From: Brevibacillus_H ginsengisoli
GTDB taxonomy: Bacteria; Bacillota; Bacilli; Brevibacillales; Brevibacillaceae
Direction: 5' to 3'
Assembly: GCF_050113715.1 (NCBI RefSeq)
Contig: NZ_JBNJQR010000010.1
Coordinates: 124,001-188,000, forward strand
DNA length: 64,000 nucleotides
Positions 1 to 6,751 of this stretch are shown here, in pieces. Made by a program: the position numbers and the translations under genes. How positions within the stretch are numbered: the first letter of the stretch is position 1; each line of letters begins with the position of its first letter. The notes beneath the pieces were generated by a model. That model saw nothing but the letters and a program-made list of their open reading frames with translations. It searched no databases and had not been told where the DNA came from.

Positions 1-315
1 GCCACTGGCGGCAGAGATGATCCGAGACATAAGCAGAATCAAGAAGGTGGGGCTAAAGAACGCGATGAGATTCCCCAAGAAAAAGATCATGAGGGTCCAC
101 AGGCACAAGACTTTCCGTTCCAGTTTTGCCGTCAGGGTGAGGAGTACAGGTGCGGCAATGGCAAACACGAGCGAAAAGACGGTAATCAATTCCCCAGCCG
201 TAGTGACAGAAATGCCAAAATCACGTGCCACCTGATCCAGAATTCCCCCGATAATCAACTCCACCATGCCTACGACAAAAGAGACGAGGGCCAAGATATA
301 AATACGAAAATCCAC
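1..315 (-). CDS. MFS exporter, PbuE-like (3' part outside window)
   Basis: Only the first 105 codons are present; the gene runs off the left edge. The GTG start at 315 has AAGGAG 7 nt upstream. The N-terminus shows MFS helices 1-3: a VGMVELIIGGIL helix, a loop resembling D-FGIS-TTAGELI, a second helix and a LTAKLERK loop. From memory this resembles Bacillus PbuE (purine base/nucleoside efflux, DHA1 family), which would fit its place beside a nucleoside catabolic locus. The adenine riboswitch that precedes pbuE in B. subtilis is not seen here. Other DHA1 members of the AraJ/YdhP type are an alternative, so substrate is uncertain. Confidence 0.8.
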   Translation of the reverse strand, partial: MDFRIYILALVSFVVGMVELIIGGILDQVARDFGISVTTAGELITVFSLVFAIAAPVLLTLTAKLERKVLCLWTLMIFFLGNLIAFFSPTFLILLMSRIISAASG

Positions 316-348
316 AGATGAACTCCTTTCTGCGTTGTTATTCTGAGT

Positions 349-370
349 GGTTACTACTGATATAGTAACC
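349..370. promoter_or_regulatory. 8-bp perfect inverted repeat upstream of the MFS gene
   Basis: GGTTACTA at 349-356 and TAGTAACC at 363-370 are perfect inverted arms around a 6-bp centre. The site lies 34 bp upstream of the exporter start. This is the arrangement of a TetR/MarR-type operator, but no cognate regulator gene is visible, so the role is inferred. Confidence 0.4.
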
Positions 371-474
371 TGAATCAGAACGAAATCTCAAGACTAATTT
401 TTAGCATTATGAGGAATCAGTTTTTTGGATTTCACAGAAATTCCAATGTTATTTTACAAAAATTCTTTTATTAC

Positions 475-490
475 TTTACAAAATTTCATA
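475..490. promoter_or_regulatory. DeoR-like operator upstream of deoR
   Basis: The core ACAAAATTTCA at 478-488 is identical to the centre of the B. subtilis DeoR operator as I recall it (ATTGAACAAAATTTCAAT). It lies 78 bp upstream of the proposed deoR start, suggesting autoregulation. Flanking bases match less well. Confidence 0.45.
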
Positions 491-565
491 AGATAGAATT
501 GTAATCATGCCAGACAATTTTGTTAAAATAAAACCAATCCGATAATGAATCGTGAGGAGTTACTA

Positions 566-1516
566 ATGGAACGGGATAAATTGAGCAAGGTAATTGAGGC
601 AGCAAAGCTTTATTATTTACTGGATTATAATCAAAATGATATTGCCAAAAAATTAGGAGTTTCACGCCCGACTGTTTCACGACTTCTGCAAATCGCCAAA
701 AGCGAAGGAATTGTTCAAATCAAAATCATGGATTCCACCGAGGATATAAAAAACTTGTCGGAAGAGCTTGAACAAAAGTTCAATCTAAAAAAAGCGGTCG
801 TCGTGTCCATCCCACAGTATGAAGAGTCGATTATCAAAAGTTATCTGGGTGAGAAGGCGGCAGGCTACCTGGGTGAGATCGTCAAGGATGGCGATATTAT
901 CGGGGTTACTTGGGGAACCACACTATATCATGTGGCATTGGAATTAAAACAGAAATTTATGAATAACGTGAAAGTGGTTCAATTAAAGGGCGGAGTTAGT
1001 CACTCCGAGACACATACCTATTCATCTGAGATTTTGTACCTTTTTGGAAAGGCTTTCAATTCGACTCCTTTGAATTTGCCGCTCCCGGCCATCGTGGATC
1101 ACATCGTGGTGAAACAGGCCATGGAAGCCGATCGACATATTCGCAAGGTGCTCGAGATGGGCAAAGAAGCCAATATTGCCATGTTTACAGTTGGCCCGAT
1201 TAAATCAGAATCTTTGCTTTTTCAGTTGGGATACTTTACGGATAAGGATTTGGAAATGATTTTTTCCAAGGCCGTAGGGGATATTTGCTCCCGCTTTTTT
1301 GATCGGGAAGGCAAGGTTTGCAACGAAAGCCTGGATGAGAGGACGCTCGGGATTAATCTGGATGAATTCAAGAAAAAAGAATATTCGATTCTCGTCGCCG
1401 GAGGAGCGAAGAAGATCGACGGCATTTACGGCGCGCTTAAGGGCGGGTATGCCAACGTCCTCATCACGGATCAATTCACCGCGCGTTTCCTTTTGGATAA
1501 GGATCAAGACGAGTAG
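566..1516 (+). CDS. deoR: deoxyribonucleoside regulator DeoR (SorC family)
   Basis: This 316-aa protein has an N-terminal helix-turn-helix (about residues 22-45: QNDIAKKLGVSRPTVSRLL) and a SorC-type sugar-phosphate-binding domain. Landmarks include GDIIGVTWGTTLYH, VVQLKGGVSH, AVGDICSRFFD and SILVAGGAKK. It matches the pattern of Bacillus DeoR, which represses the dra/nupC/pdp genes until deoxyribose-5-phosphate binds. An ATG at 545 is in frame, but 566 is preferred: GAGGAG ends 6 nt before it, and B. subtilis DeoR starts at the equivalent residue. The pdp-deoC-cdd-nupC target operon lies directly downstream, separated by a hairpin and a repeat element. Confidence 0.93.
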   Translation: MERDKLSKVIEAAKLYYLLDYNQNDIAKKLGVSRPTVSRLLQIAKSEGIVQIKIMDSTEDIKNLSEELEQKFNLKKAVVVSIPQYEESIIKSYLGEKAAGYLGEIVKDGDIIGVTWGTTLYHVALELKQKFMNNVKVVQLKGGVSHSETHTYSSEILYLFGKAFNSTPLNLPLPAIVDHIVVKQAMEADRHIRKVLEMGKEANIAMFTVGPIKSESLLFQLGYFTDKDLEMIFSKAVGDICSRFFDREGKVCNESLDERTLGINLDEFKKKEYSILVAGGAKKIDGIYGALKGGYANVLITDQFTARFLLDKDQDE

Positions 1517-1608
1517 GGTAAGAATCAGCATGAACCAGCATGAGTAGTACGAGAATTAGGAGTAGACAACTAGGAAATTATAAGAAGAATAGGGATAAGT
1601 AATGTAAT

Positions 1609-1637
1609 ACTCCTGCAAGTTTGCAGGAGTTTTCTTT
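1609..1637 (+). terminator. hairpin after deoR
   Basis: ACTCCTGC (1609-1616) pairs with GCAGGAGT (1623-1630), followed by TTTCTTT. It is the only terminator-like hairpin after deoR, and it abuts repeat copy A in the position occupied by a hairpin at the other repeat copies. Confidence 0.75.
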
Positions 1638-1640
1638 CCT

Positions 1641-1766
1641 TCGGCATTCTTTACTCCAGTGAGAAGCGGAGTGATTTTCTTGTCGACTCCCTTCCGAAGT
1701 GAATGGAGCGGACAGCAGAGGCTTCATGCGAGCTTAAACAGAGCTTAGAGGGACGAAGTCTTTTCT
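1641..1766 (+). repeat. dispersed modular repeat, copy A (left end truncated)
   Basis: This stretch aligns closely with the reverse complement of the copy at 26803-27001. Shared blocks are CGGCATTCTTTA, GATTTTCTTGTCGACTCCC, GCGGACAG, GCGAGCTTAAACAGAGC and the end GGACGAAGTCTTTTCT. The opposite inverted-repeat arm and the AAGCCCGCT linker are missing, so it looks like a deletion derivative. It sits between deoR and the pdp promoter and has no coding potential. Confidence 0.85.
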
Positions 1767-1797
1767 TCCTTCACACTTTAGACAAACACTTTAACAA

Positions 1798-1826
1798 ATG
1801 TTCATAACGCGATTTACATATGTTCA
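1798..1826. promoter_or_regulatory. direct repeats ATGTTCA, possible DeoR half-sites
   Basis: ATGTTCA occurs at 1798-1804 and 1820-1826, 22 bp apart (two helical turns), around the -35 of the pdp promoter. The placement suits a repressor contacting one face of the helix. Assignment to DeoR is inferred from context. Confidence 0.35.
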
Positions 1827-1842
1827 GGAACTATGCTATATT
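1813..1842 (+). promoter_or_regulatory. sigma-A-like promoter of the pdp operon
   Basis: TTTACA (1813-1818) and TATATT (1837-1842) are separated by 18 bp. The leader to pdp is about 100 nt and contains the cre-like site. Confidence 0.5.
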
Positions 1843-1899
1843 TACGTTGTAATCATTACTGCCCATACCACAATGAATGAACGGGAACGTTTTTGAAAA

Positions 1900-1914
1900 A
1901 TGTAAGCGTTATCG
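1900..1914. promoter_or_regulatory. CcpA binding site (cre)
   Basis: ATGTAAGCGTTATCG matches the consensus WTGNAARCGNWWWCA except for its last base. It lies downstream of the putative -10, where a bound CcpA would block elongation. Carbon catabolite repression of this pathway is known in B. subtilis. Confidence 0.65.
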
Positions 1915-1951
1915 ACAATGAATCAACTTTGGAAAATATGGGGGCCTTAAC

Positions 1952-3253
1952 ATGAGAATGGTCGACGTAATTGAAAAGAAACGAAATGGTGAAGAGCTTA
2001 GCCAATCAGAAATTCAATTCTTGATTGAGGGCTATACCAAAGGTGATATTCCAGATTACCAAATGTCCGCTTTCGCGATGGCTGTCTTTTTTAAAGGGAT
2101 GACCCAAGAAGAACGTGTCTATTTAACGGAAGCCATGGTGAAATCAGGAGATCAAATCGATCTGTCCCGTATTGAAGGGATCAAGGTGGATAAACATAGT
2201 ACTGGTGGCGTAGGTGACACCACGACGTTAGTTTTAGCTCCGCTTGTTGCTTCCGTCGGAGTTCCGGTAGCCAAAATGTCTGGTAGAGGACTTGGCCACA
2301 CAGGCGGAACCATCGACAAGCTGGAATCCGTACCTGGTTTTCACGTAGAGATCACCAATGATGAGTTCATCAACCTGGTGAATACCAATAAAATCGCGGT
2401 AATTGGTCAAAGCGCTAATTTGACCCCTGCCGACAAGAAATTATATGCCCTTCGTGACGTAACAGCAACCGTAGACTCCATCCCACTCATCGCAAGCTCG
2501 ATCATGAGTAAAAAAATTGCCGCAGGAGCGGACGCGATCGTGCTGGATGTGAAGACAGGTAGCGGTGCGTTTATGAAAAGCCTTGATGACGCCGAAGAAC
2601 TGGCCAAAGCAATGGTTCAGATCGGAAACGGCGTAGGGCGCAACACTAAAGCGATTATTTCGGATATGAGCCAACCGCTTGGATTCGCAGTCGGCAATGC
2701 CCTGGAAGTAATCGAAGCCATCAACACGCTCAAAGGTGAAGGTCCAGCTGATCTGCACGAATTGTGTTTGACACTGGGCAGTCATATGGTGACGCTGGCA
2801 GGCAAGGCGTCCAGTCTGAGCGAAGCCCGCGAGATGTTGGAAGAAGTAATGCGCAATGGTAAGGCGCTGGAGGCCTTCAAGGTGTTCCTTGCGTCCCAAG
2901 GCGGAGATGCTTCTGTAGTCGATGATGTCTCCAAACTTCCAACAGCAAGCTACAAGATTGAGGTTCCTGCCAAAGAATCTGGTTACATCGCAGAGATCAC
3001 GGCCGAAGAAATCGGAATTGCAGCCATGATGCTTGGCGCTGGCCGACTCACCAAGGAATCCTCCATTGATTTGGCCGTAGGGGTCATTCTTCACAAAAAA
3101 GTGGGTGACTCTGTTCAAGCGGGAGAATCGCTCGTAACCATTCACAGCAACACCCAGGATGTAACTGAAGTGATGGACAAAATCTACGGAGCTTATCGAA
3201 TTGTGGGCGAAAAAGTAGAGGCTCCAACATTGATTTATAAAGAAATCCATTAA
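1952..3253 (+). CDS. pdp: pyrimidine-nucleoside phosphorylase
   Basis: This 433-aa protein splits uridine, thymidine and deoxyuridine with phosphate to the free base and (deoxy)ribose-1-phosphate. The thymidine/pyrimidine phosphorylase signature (SGRGLGHTGGTIDKLES) lies near residues 110-126. Other conserved blocks are KVDKHSTGGVGDTTTLVLAPL, SSIMSKKIAAGADAIVLDVK and the C-terminal domain with LGAGR and VGDSVQAGE. Length equals that of Bacillus Pdp and the start MRMVD matches. The Shine-Dalgarno is weak (GGGGG). It is first in an operon with deoC, cdd and nupC, feeding pentose phosphates into central metabolism. Confidence 0.96.
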   Translation: MRMVDVIEKKRNGEELSQSEIQFLIEGYTKGDIPDYQMSAFAMAVFFKGMTQEERVYLTEAMVKSGDQIDLSRIEGIKVDKHSTGGVGDTTTLVLAPLVASVGVPVAKMSGRGLGHTGGTIDKLESVPGFHVEITNDEFINLVNTNKIAVIGQSANLTPADKKLYALRDVTATVDSIPLIASSIMSKKIAAGADAIVLDVKTGSGAFMKSLDDAEELAKAMVQIGNGVGRNTKAIISDMSQPLGFAVGNALEVIEAINTLKGEGPADLHELCLTLGSHMVTLAGKASSLSEAREMLEEVMRNGKALEAFKVFLASQGGDASVVDDVSKLPTASYKIEVPAKESGYIAEITAEEIGIAAMMLGAGRLTKESSIDLAVGVILHKKVGDSVQAGESLVTIHSNTQDVTEVMDKIYGAYRIVGEKVEAPTLIYKEIH

Positions 3254-3284
3254 GATCAAGCTTGGAAGGGAAGATACGAAGACA

Positions 3285-3959
3285 ATGACTACTCAATTAG
3301 CAGGAATGATCGACCATACTTTGTTAAAAGCGAATGCCACCAAAGCTGAGATTTCTAAGCTGGCGGAAGAAGCGAAAACTCATAAATTTGCCTCTGTATG
3401 CGTCAACCCGACATGGGTCAAGCTGGCTGCTGAGATTTTAAAAGATACTCCTGAAGTAAAAGTTTGTACGGTTATCGGGTTCCCTCTTGGGGCTACAACT
3501 TCTGAGGTAAAAGCGTTTGAGACAACCAATGCGATTTCCAACGGAGCAACCGAAGTTGACATGGTGATCAACATTGGAGCACTCAAAGACAAGGATTACG
3601 ATCTGGTCAAGAGTGACATTCAAGCGGTTGTTCAAGCTGCCAAGGGCAAAGCGTTGACCAAAGTCATCCTTGAAACTTGTTTGTTGACAAAAGAAGAAAT
3701 CGAGAAAGCGTCTCAGCTGTCTGTAGAAGCTGGCGCTGATTTTGTCAAAACCTCTACAGGCTTCTCAACAGGTGGCGCGACAGTAGAAGACGTCGCTTTA
3801 ATGAGAAAAACAGTGGGAGCAGGCGTTGGAGTCAAAGCTTCCGGTGGAGTTAGAAGTTTGGAAGATGCTGAAGCAATGATCAAAGCTGGGGCCAATCGCA
3901 TCGGGGCAAGTTCTGGCGTGTCCATTGTAAAGGGTCAAACCTCTACAAGCGATTATTAA
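3285..3959 (+). CDS. deoC: deoxyribose-phosphate aldolase
   Basis: This 224-aa class I aldolase cleaves 2-deoxyribose-5-phosphate to glyceraldehyde-3-phosphate and acetaldehyde. The Schiff-base lysine is K155 in FVKTSTGFS, and a second lysine lies in GVKASGGVR; VDMVINIGAL marks the conserved Asp region. AAGGGAAG lies upstream of the ATG. The gene is 31 bp downstream of pdp and follows it in the pathway after phosphopentomutase, which is not in the window. Confidence 0.96.
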   Translation: MTTQLAGMIDHTLLKANATKAEISKLAEEAKTHKFASVCVNPTWVKLAAEILKDTPEVKVCTVIGFPLGATTSEVKAFETTNAISNGATEVDMVINIGALKDKDYDLVKSDIQAVVQAAKGKALTKVILETCLLTKEEIEKASQLSVEAGADFVKTSTGFSTGGATVEDVALMRKTVGAGVGVKASGGVRSLEDAEAMIKAGANRIGASSGVSIVKGQTSTSDY

Positions 3960-4088
3960 TTGGTGAAGGAACAGTAGGGGAATAGGCGATTGATTCAGTA
4001 GGTTGGTTCTACTAATTGGTAGAACCAATCAGGGTCGCCAAACAGTGAAATAATGGCCAAGCATTCCAGAGAGATGGAGATGAAGGTT

Positions 4089-4490
4089 ATGGATAGACAA
4101 GCATTAATCAACGAAGCGATTGAAGCTCGCAAACAAGCGTATACGCCTTATTCCAAATTTCAAGTTGGAGCGGCTGTCCTAACGGAGAACAATCAGATTT
4201 TTCGTGGATGCAACGTAGAGAACGCGTCTTATGGATTGACTAATTGTGCGGAGAGAACGGCCATTTTCAAAGCGGTTTCAGAAGGTGAACAGGAAATCAA
4301 GGCCATTGCGATTGTTGGGGATACGGACGGTCCGATCTCACCCTGCGGAGCTTGCCGACAAGTGATTGCGGAGTTTGCCACGGACGAAACGAAGATCATT
4401 TTAGCCAACCTAAAAGGTGATGTCGTGGAGACAACCATTCACGAGATATTGCCTGGATTTTTCTCTGCGAAGGATTTAACTGCTAAATAG
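4089..4490 (+). CDS. cdd: cytidine deaminase
   Basis: This 133-aa zinc enzyme deaminates cytidine and deoxycytidine to uridine forms, supplying Pdp. Zinc ligands are C53 in NCAERTA (with catalytic E55) and C86/C89 in PCGAC. An in-frame ATG at 4053 would add 12 residues. I prefer 4089 because GGAG at 4076-4079 is correctly spaced and the N-terminus (MDRQALINEAIEAR) then aligns with B. subtilis Cdd. Two further in-frame ATGs (4074, 4080) have no good ribosome site. Confidence 0.94.
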   Translation: MDRQALINEAIEARKQAYTPYSKFQVGAAVLTENNQIFRGCNVENASYGLTNCAERTAIFKAVSEGEQEIKAIAIVGDTDGPISPCGACRQVIAEFATDETKIILANLKGDVVETTIHEILPGFFSAKDLTAK

Positions 4491-4581
4491 GCACTTGATT
4501 CGCGTGGTCACTTTGTAAGCGTATACAGGATTTGCTTGCTTTTCCATCTAAGAGTTTTTATTACAACAAGTGGAGGACAAC

Positions 4582-5754
4582 ATGAAATATCTGATATCCA
4601 TTTTAGGGTTACTCGTCGTTTTTGGTCTCGCCTACCTTGCTAGTAACAATCGTAAAGACGTCAAGTATAGACCAATTGTCATCATGATCGTCATCCAGCT
4701 ATTATTGGCTAGTTTATTGTTAAACACCCAATTTGGTTTAGTCCTCATTCAAGGAATCGCCAAGATTTTTGAGACGCTGTTAAAGTACGCTGGTGAAGGT
4801 GTCAACTTCGTTTTTGGAGGCTTGGCAAAAGACTTTACATTCTTCATGAATGTACTGCTTCCCATCATATTTATCTCTGTGCTGATCGGTATTTTCCGAT
4901 ACTTGAAGATTCTCCCTTTTATCATGAAAGGTATTGGACTCTTGTTAAGCAAGGTTAACGGTATGGGGAAATTGGAATCCTATAATGCGGTTGCGTCCGC
5001 GATGGTCGGTCAATCGGAAGTATTCATTACCGTTAAGAAAGAGTTAGGCAAGTTGCCAGCTCATCGGATGTATACACTTTGTGCATCTGCAATGTCCACT
5101 GTATCCATGTCTGTTGTCGGTGCTTACATGACGATGATTGATCCCAAATACGTCGTAACCGCACTGGTCATCAACTTGTTCGGGGGCTTCATTATCTCCT
5201 CCATCGTCAATCCTTACACGGTTGACCCGGCTGAAGATATTCTGGTCATCCAGGAAGAGAAGCAATCCTTCTTCGAGATGCTCGGCGAATATATCATGGA
5301 CGGATTTAAAGTTGCGATTATCGTAGGCGCCATGTTGATCGGTTTCATAGCGCTGATGGCAGCAATTAACAACACATTTGAACTATTGTTCGGCATCTCC
5401 TTCCAACACATCTTGGGTTATGTCTTTGCTCCAGTCTCCCTCATCATGGGTGTTCCGCTTGCGGAAGCAGTACAAGCGGGTGGAATCATGGCAACCAAAT
5501 TGATTACTAACGAGTTCGTAGCCATGACGGACCTGGGCAAAATCGCGTCAAGCTTCAGCCCTCGTACATTGGGAATCATCTCTGTGTTCCTTGTCTCCTT
5601 CGCTAACTTTTCCTCCATCGGGATTATTGCCGGAGCAGTAAAAGGTCTTAATGAAAAACAAGGAAATACCGTCGCTCGTTTCGGACTCAAGCTTCTTTAC
5701 GGAGCGACATTGGTGAGTGTGTTGTCCGGTATTATCGTAAGTATCGTCTTGTAA
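4582..5754 (+). CDS. nupC: concentrative nucleoside transporter NupC (CNT family)
   Basis: This 390-aa polytopic membrane protein has the CNT layout: an N-terminal helix pair, a gate-like segment (FGGLAKDFTFFMNVLLPIIFISVLIGI), the VASAMVGQSEVFITVKKEL core motif, SAMSTVSMSVVGAY and a C-terminal LTNEFVAM/ANFSSIGI region. It would import pyrimidine nucleosides by ion symport. The ATG at 4582 is preferred over a GTG at 4570 because GGAGG lies just upstream. It is the last gene of the operon, 91 bp after cdd, and is followed by a strong terminator. Confidence 0.92.
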   Translation: MKYLISILGLLVVFGLAYLASNNRKDVKYRPIVIMIVIQLLLASLLLNTQFGLVLIQGIAKIFETLLKYAGEGVNFVFGGLAKDFTFFMNVLLPIIFISVLIGIFRYLKILPFIMKGIGLLLSKVNGMGKLESYNAVASAMVGQSEVFITVKKELGKLPAHRMYTLCASAMSTVSMSVVGAYMTMIDPKYVVTALVINLFGGFIISSIVNPYTVDPAEDILVIQEEKQSFFEMLGEYIMDGFKVAIIVGAMLIGFIALMAAINNTFELLFGISFQHILGYVFAPVSLIMGVPLAEAVQAGGIMATKLITNEFVAMTDLGKIASSFSPRTLGIISVFLVSFANFSSIGIIAGAVKGLNEKQGNTVARFGLKLLYGATLVSVLSGIIVSIVL

Positions 5755-5765
5755 TCGTTCAAAAG

Positions 5766-5812
5766 AAAAAGCAATTCCTCTGCTTCCAAGCAGGAACTGC
5801 TTTTTTCTTTTT
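5766..5812 (+). terminator. terminator of the deo/nup operon
   Basis: AAAAGCA...GCAGGAACTGCTTTTTTC forms a GC-containing stem followed by a T-run, 12 bp after the nupC stop. Confidence 0.8.
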
Positions 5813-5843
5813 TGGTAGATAACTGATTGGATAAAAGGAGGGA

Positions 5844-5881
5844 GGTCGTGAAAGCTTCGAAGCCCCTTCGAATTCACGACC
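5844..5881 (+). promoter_or_regulatory. hairpin in the AmiS leader
   Basis: GGTCGTGAA (5844-5852) and TTCACGACC (5873-5881) are perfect inverted arms. A second nested pair, TTCGAAG/CTTCGAA, lies inside. The structure overlaps the leader ORF and ends just before the channel start codon, so translation of the leader would unfold it. There is no T-run, so it is not a terminator. Confidence 0.5.
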
Positions 5882-5886
5882 GTTAG
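5848..5886 (+). CDS. 12-codon leader ORF coupled to the AmiS/UreI gene
   Basis: GTG AAA GCT ... CGT TAG encodes VKASKPLRIHDR. An excellent ribosome site (AAAGGAGGG, 5834-5842) lies 6 nt before the GTG. Its stop ends one base before the ATG of the channel gene, which lacks a good ribosome site of its own. The ORF overlaps a hairpin (5844-5881). This suggests translational coupling or a leader-peptide control; the function is inferred and the peptide resembles nothing I recognise. Confidence 0.45.
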   Translation: MKASKPLRIHDR

Positions 5887-5887
5887 A

Positions 5888-6514
5888 ATGGGTTACGTAG
5901 GATTATTGCTATCAGGTGCTACGTTGTTTTTGAACAGTTTGATGCTGCAAGGCAAGGCGGAAGGAAAAAGCGTGGCCGTTTTCAATTTGTTTGTCGGTGC
6001 TTTGCAGGTGATTTTTCCTTTTTATATGATCGTTACTTCCGATATGAGCAACTGGGTGCTGTATCAGGATGCGGCCGTCTTTTTGTTCGGACTAACCTAT
6101 TTATATGTAGGTGTAACGTTTGGCAAAGGGTTAAATGGAACAGGCTTGGGATGGTTCTCGCTGTGGGTCTCGATCATCGCCATTGTCTATACCGTCGTGT
6201 CCATCGTTCATTTTCATAATATCGTGGATGCTCTGACGTGGCTGATGTGGGCATACCTTTGGTTCTTGTTTTATTTGCTTAATGTGCCGGAGATGGACAT
6301 TGCCCGCTATGTAGGGAAGGTTGCCATGGTTCAATCGTGGGTAACCCTGACGATTCCAGCCTTGTTTTATTTGACAGGTGTAGGGGGAACTCCGATGGTG
6401 AATCAGATGTGGATCGCGGTATGTTCGTTCTCGCTGCTTTATTTTGTGGTAAGTGCCATTCAATTAAAAGTGTGGCGGAAAGATGAAGCATTCACCAAGC
6501 GGAAAATTGTTTAG
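5888..6514 (+). CDS. AmiS/UreI family transporter
   Basis: This 208-aa protein has about six or seven transmembrane helices and fits the AmiS/UreI family (PF02293): short-chain amide or urea channels, including the proton-gated urea channel of Helicobacter. Family-like segments include GLLLSGATLFLNSLML, AVFNLFVGALQVIFPFYMI and FGLTYLYVGVTFGKGLN, and length is normal. No amidase or urease gene is adjacent, so the cargo is unknown. The ATG at 5888 follows the leader ORF stop by one base. Confidence 0.85.
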   Translation: MGYVGLLLSGATLFLNSLMLQGKAEGKSVAVFNLFVGALQVIFPFYMIVTSDMSNWVLYQDAAVFLFGLTYLYVGVTFGKGLNGTGLGWFSLWVSIIAIVYTVVSIVHFHNIVDALTWLMWAYLWFLFYLLNVPEMDIARYVGKVAMVQSWVTLTIPALFYLTGVGGTPMVNQMWIAVCSFSLLYFVVSAIQLKVWRKDEAFTKRKIV

Positions 6515-6530
6515 TATTCAGTTCAGAGAG

Positions 6531-6572
6531 AAGCAGGAGCAGGAGGATAATCCTTTGTTCCTGCTTTTTTCT
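6531..6572 (+). terminator. terminator after the AmiS/UreI gene
   Basis: AAGCAGGAGCAGGA pairs with the segment ending TTCCTGCTT, followed by TTTTTC. Confidence 0.7.
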
Positions 6573-6599
6573 ACCCATTCTAATTGGATGATTTACGAA

Positions 6600-6626
6600 A
6601 ACCTAACTTAAGTTAGGTTATTTTTG
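6600..6626 (+). terminator. CCTAAC/GTTAGG hairpin upstream of the first giant protein
   Basis: AACCTAACTT/AAGTTAGGTT is a 20-bp perfect palindrome (6600-6619) followed by ATTTTTG. It is a second hairpin after the AmiS terminator and shares its core with those at 12250, 17260 and 18071. Confidence 0.55.
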
Positions 6627-6751
6627 TTTAGAAAATTGGTACAATTCTTAAATTCCATAAAGGAGAAGATACAGCAAGATTCTAGGTGAACTTGATAGAT
6701 TGTTTGTAGTCTTATAAAAATGATGAACCATGATAGGAGGGAACTAAGCAA

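Noticed and set aside
17..235. 72-codon plus-strand frame at the left edge
   Set aside because: It lies antisense to the PbuE-like exporter, whose minus-strand frame is continuous to the window edge and has a ribosome site and clear family features.
316..475. Adenine riboswitch expected in front of a pbuE-like gene
   Set aside because: No purine-riboswitch core or three-way junction could be seen; only an 8-bp inverted repeat is present.
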